From Zobellia galactanivorans (GTDB lineage: Bacteria; Bacteroidota; Bacteroidia; Flavobacteriales; Flavobacteriaceae), in contig NC_015844.1 of the NCBI RefSeq assembly GCF_000973105.1, positions 3,158,501 through 3,222,500 on the forward strand: a stretch of 64,000 nucleotides of DNA, given 5' to 3'. Each line of letters begins with the position of its first letter. The first letter of the stretch is position 1. This document shows positions 52,149 through 61,397 of the stretch, piece by piece. The notes under the pieces were generated by a model. That model had not been told where the DNA came from, did no database searches, and was given only the letters and a program-made list of their open reading frames with translations. A program made the position numbers and the translations under genes.

Positions 52149-52228
52149 TTTTCCACAATCTTTGTTGATAACTTAGGGGTTATAACTGTGTCATAACCCT
52201 ATATTCTATGGGGTTTTGCGTATATTTG
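52149..52228 (+). promoter_or_regulatory. gyrB upstream region: DnaA-box-like sites, inverted repeat and -7 box
   Basis: Two sites with one mismatch to TTATCCACA lie in opposite orientations, TTTTCCACA at 52149-52157 and TGTTGATAA at 52163-52171. A perfect 7-bp inverted repeat GGGTTAT/ATAACCC (52177-52183, 52193-52199) follows. The -7 box TATATTTG at 52221-52228 then leads to the gyrB ATG 41 bases on. The rest of the 352-base interval (51993-52148) holds no gene that I can see. The sites may be a DnaA- or supercoiling-linked control of gyrB. Confidence 0.5.
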
Positions 52229-52253
52229 TGAGATTGCCAAAAATTAAGTTTAA

Positions 52254-54221
<1,968 letters not shown>

Positions 54222-54249
54222 GAATTCGGTTTCTTTTACAACAAATATT

Positions 54250-54269
54250 CGTCCGCCAATTGGCGGACG
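54250..54269 (+). terminator. Perfect palindrome after gyrB, possible terminator
   Basis: The 20-base stretch is a perfect inverted repeat, GC-rich, 28 bases after the gyrB stop. Only a weak T run (CTGTTTT) follows, so it may also be a protein-binding or messenger-stabilising site. Confidence 0.55.
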
Positions 54270-54602
54270 AACTGTTTTAGGGGTATTGCCATACTCCTAA
54301 AACCTTGGATGCGATTTTGGGGTCCCCTTACCTTGTTCGTTCTGCTGTATGGAAAAAAAGGATGGGGTTTTAGGAAGTTTACCGATGATGTGACGGCATT
54401 ACCTTCGTTCGGTAGGGGGTAACATGCCTTGAGGCTTTCTCGAGTTATTGGGGCGGCTATTTATTGTCGCAGGCTTGTGTTCTTGTGGCTTACCATGGCG
54501 GCCTCCGTCTTATGATTATGGGTTATGGACTCGAATATGGGTGGGCCCATCGTTTGTCAGCTGTGCGGATATTTCGGTCGAAGCGGAAAGTAAGGATGTT
54601 AA

Positions 54603-54634
54603 AAAAGCCATATTCATTTAAGAATATGGCTTTT
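54603..54634 (-). terminator. Terminator of the lipocalin-like lipoprotein gene
   Basis: AAAAGCCATATTC pairs perfectly with GAATATGGCTTTT around a six-base loop. The minus-strand reading ends in a run of six T, so it serves the minus-strand gene that stops at 54660. Confidence 0.92.
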
Positions 54635-54659
54635 GCGTATTTGAAACCTAGTAAAATTG

Positions 54660-55034
54660 TTATTCCCGAACGGCTATTACGTTGCCGATGGCATCGGCCA
54701 AGGTATTGCCTTCTTCCGAAGATTTCATCGAAAGCACTTGGTCCTCCATGTCCGTTCCAGGATAAGATATAATGTATTTGTCATTCTCGTAGCTCCATTT
54801 AAAATCGGTCTTAAAAGTGATGCTGCCGTTTATTTTTCGGTGGTATCGACCTAAGTAGGCGTCGTTGAATATCCATTCTTTTCGTACGGTTTGTGACTTT
54901 GCGGTGGTACTGGCCGGAGCCACTTCAATATCTGACCAAATACCGATTACGGGATTGTCGTTTTCGGGAATCCGTGAGCAGTTGCTGACGAGAATGATGG
55001 CTATTATTGATAATAATGAAAAGACTTTTTTCAT
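54660..55034 (-). CDS. Small lipoprotein, lipocalin-like
   Basis: The 124-residue protein has a signal with the lipobox IILVSNCS (Cys about residue 19), so it is a lipoprotein. The mature part has a short lipocalin-like set: PVIGIWSDIEVAPASTT, VRKEWIFNDAYLGRYHRKIN, SITFKTDFKWSYENDKYIIS, then VLSMKSSEEG. This follows a pattern common in Bacteroidota lipocalin-like domains. No specific function is known. It is a single gene between gyrB and mdh, running opposite to both. Confidence 0.7.
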   Translation of the reverse strand: MKKVFSLLSIIAIILVSNCSRIPENDNPVIGIWSDIEVAPASTTAKSQTVRKEWIFNDAYLGRYHRKINGSITFKTDFKWSYENDKYIISYPGTDMEDQVLSMKSSEEGNTLADAIGNVIAVRE

Positions 55035-55387
55035 TGTGATGTTTTTTTTGGTGATTAGGGGATTTTATACTTTAAGAACGGCCAATTGCAAACTCCTATT
55101 GCTATAATTCGACGTATGGCAACAAAAGGCTTTATTCTTCGTTAAAGCGCATTTAATTTTAACAGGAGTGCATTTCACCGAGTATTTCGTCGAAGATATT
55201 TCTGCCATTTAACCTACTTTTCACGGTAGTTTTCTTTTCAGATTGTTTATTTTTGGAAACCCTTTTGAAAATTTGGTTTCTAATCGGTCTAAATCGGTTC
55301 TTTGACAGCTAATGTCAGGTGTAATTGGTTTGGTATCAAATCAAAAGGTCGAAAAAAAAGTCTTTAATAATAAATAAACCATAACAA
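55035..55387. other. Intergenic region upstream of mdh
   Basis: No gene is recognised. The interval separates the minus-strand lipoprotein gene from mdh and must contain both promoters. TTGACAGCTAATGTCA at 55299-55314 contains an interrupted inverted repeat (TGACA...TGTCA) about 75 bases before the mdh ATG. No TAnnTTTG box was clearly placed. Confidence 0.4.
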
Positions 55388-56314
55388 ATGAAAGTTACCG
55401 TAGTAGGGGCAGGAGCAGTAGGTGCAAGCTGTGCCGAGTATATAGCCATTAAAAATTTTGCATCTGAGGTGGTCTTGTTGGATATCAAGGAAGGATACGC
55501 TGAAGGTAAGGCAATGGACTTGATGCAAACCGCATCGTTAAACGGTTTCGATACCAAAATTACAGGTGTAACCAGTGATTATTCTAAAACGGCCAATAGT
55601 GATATTGCCGTAATTACTTCCGGTATCCCGAGAAAACCAGGGATGACCCGTGAAGAATTGATAGGGATCAATGCAGGGATCGTAAAAACGGTGTCGGCCA
55701 ACCTTGTCGAGCATTCACCTAATGTGACTTTGATCGTGGTAAGTAATCCTATGGATACTATGACTTATTTGGTACACAAGACTACAAGTCTTCCAAAGAA
55801 TAAAATTATAGGTATGGGCGGTGCTTTGGATAGCGCGCGTTTTAAATACCGTTTGGCCGAAGCATTGGAAGCTCCGATTTCCGATGTTGATGGTATGGTA
55901 ATAGGTGGGCACAGTGATACGGGTATGGTTCCGTTGACTTCGCACGCTACAAGAAACAGTATCCGTGTTTCCGAATTCTTGTCTGAAGACCGTTTACAAC
56001 AGGTGGCCGAAGATACTAAGGTCGGTGGGGCCACTTTGACGAAGTTGTTGGGTACGAGTGCATGGTATGCACCAGGTGCTGCCGTTTCTGGGCTTGTACA
56101 GGCTATTGCTTGTGATCAGAAAAAGATTTTCCCATGTTCTACCTTATTGGAAGGTGAATACGACCTTAACGATATCTGTATAGGTGTACCTGTTGTTTTG
56201 GGTAAAAACGGTATCGAAAAAATAGTCGATATTCCTTTAAGCGAAGCTGAAAAGGCGAAAATGCAGGAAAGCGCGGCAGGTGTTAAAAAGACCAACGGGC
56301 TTTTAGAATTATAG
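55388..56314 (+). CDS. mdh: Malate dehydrogenase
   Basis: This 308-residue NAD-dependent enzyme interconverts malate and oxaloacetate in the citric acid cycle. The Rossmann motif VTVVGAGAVGASCAEYI opens the protein. ITSGIPRKPGMTREELIGIN carries the substrate-binding arginines and the mobile loop. VSNPMDTMTYLVHKTT, GGALDSARFKYRLAEAL and the catalytic histidine in IGGHSDTGMVPLTSHAT follow in family order. It resembles the LDH-like MDH group (Aquifex/Bacteroidota type). An intrinsic terminator follows the gene. Confidence 0.96.
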   Translation: MKVTVVGAGAVGASCAEYIAIKNFASEVVLLDIKEGYAEGKAMDLMQTASLNGFDTKITGVTSDYSKTANSDIAVITSGIPRKPGMTREELIGINAGIVKTVSANLVEHSPNVTLIVVSNPMDTMTYLVHKTTSLPKNKIIGMGGALDSARFKYRLAEALEAPISDVDGMVIGGHSDTGMVPLTSHATRNSIRVSEFLSEDRLQQVAEDTKVGGATLTKLLGTSAWYAPGAAVSGLVQAIACDQKKIFPCSTLLEGEYDLNDICIGVPVVLGKNGIEKIVDIPLSEAEKAKMQESAAGVKKTNGLLEL

Positions 56315-56336
56315 TCGCTCAGTCCTATGAAACTCT

Positions 56337-56380
56337 AACATCTGTTCCAGAAATATTTCCGGGGCAGATGTTTTCATTTT
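56337..56380 (+). terminator. Terminator of mdh
   Basis: AACATCTG pairs with CAGATGTT and the stem extends inward through TTCC/GGGG with wobble pairs, followed by TTTTCATTTT. Confidence 0.8.
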
Positions 56381-56398
56381 ACAATAACTCTAAATATA

Positions 56399-56430
56399 TT
56401 GTCAATTCCTATGGGAAAATCATATATTTG
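56399..56430 (+). promoter_or_regulatory. Promoter of secDF
   Basis: TTGT at 56399 and TATATTTG at 56423-56430 are spaced by about 20 bases, a good match to the Bacteroidota pattern. Transcription would start about 34 bases before the ATG. Confidence 0.65.
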
Positions 56431-56470
56431 CACGCTGTTATAAAAAGCACGCAATTAATTCACATAACCA

Positions 56471-59452
56471 ATGCAGAATAAAGGACTTATTAAGCTTTTT
56501 GCCCTACTCTTTGGGCTAGTAAGTATCTATCAGCTATCCTATACTTTTATAGGTGGTAAGGTAGAAAACGAGGCAAAAAGGTATGCGGAAAGCCGCATTT
56601 CAGATGCTGAAGAGAATTATGTTTCCAAACGTGAAGCATTAGAAGCTAGGTATTTAGACTCGATCGGAGATCAGTCGATACTTGGTTTTACCAATTATAA
56701 CGAAGCTAAGAAAAAAGAGCTGAACAAAGGGCTTGACCTTAAAGGGGGGATTAACGTAACCTTGCAGATTTCCGTTAAGGATATCTTGAAAGGGTTGGCG
56801 AACAATACCAAAAACCCCGTGTTCAACAAGGCATTGGCTGACGCTGAAGCGGCTTCCAAAAACAGTGACGATACATTTATCGAGCTTTTTTTCAATGCAT
56901 TTGACAAAATAAAGGGTGATACAAAACTAGCGTCTCCCGATATTTTTGCGAATAAAGAGTTGAGCGGCGAGGTTAATTTTCAAATGACCGATGATGAGGT
57001 TAAGCCTATCATCCGAAGAAAAATTGACGAATCTATCGTATCGGCTTTTGAAGTACTTCGTGAGCGTATCGATGGTTTTGGTGTAACACAGCCCAATATT
57101 CAACGTGAGGGTAATTCAGGACGTATTTTGGTGGAATTGCCAGGTGCCAGGGATATCGCCCGTGCACAAGACTTGTTGTCCAGTACGGCACAACTTGAGT
57201 TCTGGGAAACCTACCAACCTAACGACCCTGAGCTACAAGGCTTCTTTTTTCAGGCTAACGAAAAGCTAAAATCATTGGTCGATACCGATGAGGCTGACGA
57301 ACCTGTTAAAAAGGAATCTGAACTTGATTCACTTCTTTCCGACGTTTCCCAAGATTCATTGGATATTGCCGGTCAGCGTAATCCCTTGTTCGATAAATTC
57401 CAATTAGGGGCGCCTAGCTATGCTGTTGGTGTTGCCGCTATTCAAGATACGGCCGAAATCGGTTCTTACCTAAGAATGAAAGAAATTAGGAGATTGCTAC
57501 CTGCTAGTATGCAATTTGCCAAGTTTTTATGGGAGCGACCTACCGAAGGTTCTGAAATAGTTGAACTGTATGCCTTAAAGTCAAACAGGGACGGTACTCC
57601 AAGAATCAGTGGTGATGTTGTGAACGATGCACGTGATGAGTTCGTGAACGGGAAGCCTGCGGTTACTATGAGCATGAATACCAAAGGTGCAAAGGAGTGG
57701 GAGAAACTTACGGGTGATGCCTATAATAACAGAACCGGTATTGCCATTGTATTGGATAATAAAGTATATACAGCCCCTGGTGTTTCCTCAGGACCTATAT
57801 CAGGAGGTCGTTCTGAGATTACGGGTACCTTTACGGTTAACGAAACAAAGGATATTGCCAACGTATTACGTGCTGGTAAATTACCGGCATCGGCTGAGAT
57901 CATTCAGTCAGAGGTGGTAGGTCCATCTTTGGGTCAAGAAGCTATTGACAGTGGTTTTATGTCGTTTATGATCGCCATGGCCATTGTATTGGTCTGGATG
58001 GTTTTCTACTATGGTAAGGCCGGTGGTTTTGCCGATATAGCCTTGTTGTTGAACATTCTATTGATTTTCGGGGTCTTGACCAGCTTAAGTGCGGTATTGA
58101 CTTTGCCGGGTATCGCCGGTATCGTTCTTACCATTGGTATGTCGGTGGATGCGAACGTACTGATCTTTGAACGTATAAAAGAAGAGTTGGCTAAAGGAAA
58201 AGGAAAGTCCTTGGCCGTAGCCGATGGTTTTGGCAATGCGCTTTCTTCTATTCTCGATGCTAACATTACCACGGGTCTTACTGCAATTATCCTTTTTATC
58301 TTCGGATCAGGTCCGATCAAGGGTTTTGCAACAACCTTACTTATTGGTATCGTAACTTCATTGTTTACCGCCATATTTATCACTCGTCTATTGGTAGACT
58401 GGTATATTGACGGTAAAGGACGTACACTTGAGTTCTCAACTGGATTGACAAAAAATCTTTTCAAGAATATCAATATCGATTTTCTTTCCAAAAGAAAGAT
58501 GGCCTATATCTTGTCTGCTATATTGGTAGGGGTAAGCGTTTTCACTTTATTGACCAACGGATTACAGCAAGGGGTCGATTTTATAGGGGGACGTTCGTAT
58601 CAAGTGCGTTTTGAGCAGGCGGTTAGCGCTTCTGAAATCGCTTCCGAACTGAACGATGTCTTTGGTAGTGGAACAAATGTAAAAACATTTGGTGATGCCA
58701 ACCAGATCAAGATAACCACACCTTACAAAGTAGATGTAGAGGGTATTGAAGTAGATAACGAGATTCAGAATAAATTGTATACCGCCTTGCAGAAATACCT
58801 TCCAGACGGTATTAGCGAGCAGAGCTTTAAAATTGGTTCTGGTGATAAATCCATAGGTATTTTACAATCTGTAAAGGTTGGGCCTACTATCGCCGATGAT
58901 ATTAAGAATAACGCTTTCTTGGCCATTTTGGGCTCTTTGGCGGTAGTGTTCTTGTATATCTTGTTCCGTTTCCGTAAATGGCAATTCTCTTTAGGAGCGG
59001 TAGCGGCAGTGTTTCACGATGTTATGATCGTATTGGGGATCTTCTCGTTATTCGGTACGGTTATGCCGTTCAACATGGAAATCGACCAAGCCTTCATTGC
59101 GGCCATATTGACCGTAATCGGATACTCCTTGAACGATACCGTGGTTGTTTTTGACCGTATTCGTGAGATTATAGGAGAGCGAGGATGGCGTGGAGGCGAC
59201 AATATCAATTTGGCCCTTAACAGTACATTGAGCCGTACGTTGAATACGTCTTTGACTACCTTGGTAGTATTGTTGGCCATATTCACCTTCGGAGGGGAAT
59301 CGCTTAGAGGATTTATGTTCGCTATGATAATAGGTATTATTGTAGGTACATATTCTTCATTGTTCATCGCTACGCCGGTGATGTATGACACATTGAACAA
59401 AACTGCAAGGGCAGGTGGCCTGGTTAAGGATGATGCCGAGGCAGAAAAATAA
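56471..59452 (+). CDS. secDF: Fused protein translocase subunits SecD and SecF
   Basis: The 993-residue protein uses the proton gradient to complete export through SecYEG. The SecD half has the opening GLDLKGGINVTLQISVKDIL, FEVLRERIDGFGVTQPNIQR, the periplasmic head with two P1-like domains, and NTKGAKEWEKLTGDAYNNR. The membrane domain has SMSVDANVLIFERIKEELA. The SecF half begins near residue 665 (NINIDFLSKRKMAYILSAIL) and carries QQGVDFIGGRSYQVRFE and VIGYSLNDTVVVFDRIREII. Fused SecDF is typical of Bacteroidota. In-frame continuity across both halves is intact. Confidence 0.97.
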   Translation: MQNKGLIKLFALLFGLVSIYQLSYTFIGGKVENEAKRYAESRISDAEENYVSKREALEARYLDSIGDQSILGFTNYNEAKKKELNKGLDLKGGINVTLQISVKDILKGLANNTKNPVFNKALADAEAASKNSDDTFIELFFNAFDKIKGDTKLASPDIFANKELSGEVNFQMTDDEVKPIIRRKIDESIVSAFEVLRERIDGFGVTQPNIQREGNSGRILVELPGARDIARAQDLLSSTAQLEFWETYQPNDPELQGFFFQANEKLKSLVDTDEADEPVKKESELDSLLSDVSQDSLDIAGQRNPLFDKFQLGAPSYAVGVAAIQDTAEIGSYLRMKEIRRLLPASMQFAKFLWERPTEGSEIVELYALKSNRDGTPRISGDVVNDARDEFVNGKPAVTMSMNTKGAKEWEKLTGDAYNNRTGIAIVLDNKVYTAPGVSSGPISGGRSEITGTFTVNETKDIANVLRAGKLPASAEIIQSEVVGPSLGQEAIDSGFMSFMIAMAIVLVWMVFYYGKAGGFADIALLLNILLIFGVLTSLSAVLTLPGIAGIVLTIGMSVDANVLIFERIKEELAKGKGKSLAVADGFGNALSSILDANITTGLTAIILFIFGSGPIKGFATTLLIGIVTSLFTAIFITRLLVDWYIDGKGRTLEFSTGLTKNLFKNINIDFLSKRKMAYILSAILVGVSVFTLLTNGLQQGVDFIGGRSYQVRFEQAVSASEIASELNDVFGSGTNVKTFGDANQIKITTPYKVDVEGIEVDNEIQNKLYTALQKYLPDGISEQSFKIGSGDKSIGILQSVKVGPTIADDIKNNAFLAILGSLAVVFLYILFRFRKWQFSLGAVAAVFHDVMIVLGIFSLFGTVMPFNMEIDQAFIAAILTVIGYSLNDTVVVFDRIREIIGERGWRGGDNINLALNSTLSRTLNTSLTTLVVLLAIFTFGGESLRGFMFAMIIGIIVGTYSSLFIATPVMYDTLNKTARAGGLVKDDAEAEK

Positions 59453-59498
59453 ATTTCTCTATATTTGAGGAGTTAAGAACTAACTAACTCAATTGATT

Positions 59499-59533
59499 AT
59501 AAAAGCCGTTCGCTACTGCAAACGGCTTTTGTA
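59499..59533. terminator. Terminator between secDF and the two-domain ABC ATPase gene
   Basis: AAAAGCCGTT pairs with AACGGCTTTT, flanked by A and T runs on both arms, so it can end both convergent transcripts. Confidence 0.9.
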
Positions 59534-59573
59534 TTTATAGGAATTTTTTCGGGTAATGGAGAGGGAGTTGGTT

Positions 59574-60815
59574 TTAAGAAGTCAGTATGCGACCTGTTGA
59601 TCCGGTCTCCGATTTTTCCAACTGATAGATGAATTCGGCTTCTAGTCCGGGTTCTTTTCGGTGCGAGACAAAAATGACCGTAGTATTGCTCTCGTTGGCG
59701 AATTTATTCACCAAGGCTACAAAAAGGGCGGCACTTTCATCGTCGAGACCCGCGGTAGGTTCGTCGAGAATAAGTAACGGAGGGTGTTTGATCATAGCCC
59801 TGGCGCACATAATCAATCGTTTTTGCCCCATTGATAGGTCGTGAAAAAGTTGGTCTTTCATATGCCATAACCCAATAAGTTGTAACCATTCCTTTGCCAC
59901 GCGCAACTGCGCTTCGGTGGGTTGTACGTACAGCCCGATAGAATCGTTAAGGCCCGATATGATCATATGGTTGATTGAATGGTAGCCGGTAAATTTATCG
60001 GTCATGGAGGGCGTAAAATACCCTATGCGCTTTTTAATTTCCCAAACGCTTTCCCCGGTGCCCTTCTTACGGCCGAAAATATAGAGTTCTTGTCCGTATC
60101 CTTTTGGGTTTTCCCCGGTTATCATTGATAATATGGTAGTTTTTCCACTACCGTTACGGCCTCGTAGTTCCCAGAATTCCCCTTTTTTGATTTGCCAATC
60201 GATATCGCGTAAAATGGGTTTTTCACTATAGGTCACCCCGACGCCTTTTAATTCGATCAATGTTTCGCCTTCGATTTCGTACGAATCGATGGGTAGGGGA
60301 ATGTCATCGGCAAAAACTTGTTTTTCCTGCTGCTTCAATAGGGTCTCTAGGGTCTCGCTAAAAACCAGATCCTTGCCTTCGAGTTTGGCGAAGGTGTTGG
60401 CAAAGGGCAATAAGTCCGTTTTACGGCTTAATAATTGGATCATTGGGGTATCTGCCGAAACTTCCTTCAGCTTCGTTTTGAGGTCTTCTTGCGCAGTGGT
60501 ATCGAGGTTGTCGAAGGGGTTGTCTAGAATGATAAAATCGGGTTGGGTGCTGAGAATGTGTTTCAATAAAGCTTTTTTCTGTTCACCACTAGACATCGAT
60601 TTTAAACTTTGCGAGGTATCCGAGGTGATTATCTTGCTGCCATGACGGTCTTCCTTGTCGATAAAACGCTCGACGGCCAATTTCGATAAAAGGCTTCCTT
60701 CGAGGTGTTTTAGTTCGTTAAAACCCTTAGGAAGCGGTCCTTCGAGTAGGCTATCGATCAATTCTTCTTTTTGGGAGGTGTTGCCGGTAAATATGGCCCA
60801 GTGTTTCTGTGTCAT
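59574..60815 (-). CDS. Two-domain ABC ATPase (ModF-like), first domain degenerate
   Basis: The 413-residue protein has two nucleotide-binding domains and no membrane segment. The second (about 185-405) is complete: Walker A GRNGSGKTTIL, Q-loop region IGYFTPSMTDKF, signature LSMGQKRLIMCARAM, Walker B LLILDEPTAGLDD. The first (about 1-170) keeps the signature (SMSSGEQKKALLKHIL) and Walker B (DFIILDNPFDNLD). Its Walker A site (FTGNTSQKEELI) lacks the GKS/T, so it probably does not bind ATP normally. The layout resembles ModF (YlbM-type photorepair/molybdenum-linked ATPases) rather than ribosome-associated ABC-F proteins. The role is unknown; no transporter is beside it. Confidence 0.8.
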   Translation of the reverse strand: MTQKHWAIFTGNTSQKEELIDSLLEGPLPKGFNELKHLEGSLLSKLAVERFIDKEDRHGSKIITSDTSQSLKSMSSGEQKKALLKHILSTQPDFIILDNPFDNLDTTAQEDLKTKLKEVSADTPMIQLLSRKTDLLPFANTFAKLEGKDLVFSETLETLLKQQEKQVFADDIPLPIDSYEIEGETLIELKGVGVTYSEKPILRDIDWQIKKGEFWELRGRNGSGKTTILSMITGENPKGYGQELYIFGRKKGTGESVWEIKKRIGYFTPSMTDKFTGYHSINHMIISGLNDSIGLYVQPTEAQLRVAKEWLQLIGLWHMKDQLFHDLSMGQKRLIMCARAMIKHPPLLILDEPTAGLDDESAALFVALVNKFANESNTTVIFVSHRKEPGLEAEFIYQLEKSETGSTGRILTS

Positions 60816-60926
60816 AATTGCACTCTAAAAATATATACGGGGTTATTATGGTATGTCGTAGTTTTCTTTAAATACATGCCATTGTTAATAGCTACTTTTT
60901 GGGAAGGTATGTTGTTTACATGAATT

Positions 60927-61187
60927 ATGGAAATTATTTATTCGGTAAGTTGGTGTTCTTGCTCTCAAGTATTGAATATAATCCTGTCTTACAAACATAG
61001 AGCTTTGAAGTCAATATTTAGACGGTATGGAATATCCAATTTTATTAATACGGAGAACGTTCAGCTTCGGAATGTCACGCAACTTCTAAAGGAGGCCCCT
61101 TCTCCTGAAAAACCAGAAAACCTGGTCATAAGACATGCTTATTCTCTACTTGTGAAGTATAAGAATATTAGGAAGTATATAAGTTAA
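60927..61187 (+). CDS. Possible small protein, unknown
   Basis: An 86-codon frame starts at ATG 60927 in an AT-rich interval. The N-terminal MEIIYSVSWCSCSQVLNIIL looks unlike a signal peptide, and the rest is helical and basic (YKHRALKSIFRRYGI, LVIRHAYSLLVKYKNIRKYI). No family is recognised. No convincing promoter or ribosome-binding site was found. It could be a small real gene or a chance frame. Confidence 0.3.
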   Translation: MEIIYSVSWCSCSQVLNIILSYKHRALKSIFRRYGISNFINTENVQLRNVTQLLKEAPSPEKPENLVIRHAYSLLVKYKNIRKYIS

Positions 61188-61397
61188 GAATATTCCTTTA
61201 ATTTAAAATGGATATCAAAAATTTTATGTCGGGTTTTTGAGTTTATTCCAAGTTATTTTTTATTTACAAATTATAGTATATCATTGAATTAGACCAGCCA
61301 AGAAGGATTTAAATAATCTTCCTCTTGATATAATATTTTTAAAAGGAATAATTGAATATTCTAAATCTTAATTAAGACGTATGCCTTACTATGTGCA

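Larger units (their letters stand above)
54222..54659. other. Gene-free interval between gyrB and the lipoprotein gene
   Basis: I see no gene here; a plus-strand frame at 54464-54772 runs into the opposite lipoprotein gene and looks artificial. A perfect 20-bp palindrome CGTCCGCCAATTGGCGGACG at 54250-54269 is the probable end of the gyrB transcript, although only a short T run follows it. A strong minus-strand terminator sits at the right end. Confidence 0.6.

Noticed and set aside
54464-54772. Plus-strand 102-codon frame
   Set aside because: It overlaps the terminator and the 3' end of the opposite-strand lipoprotein gene, and its composition does not look protein-like.
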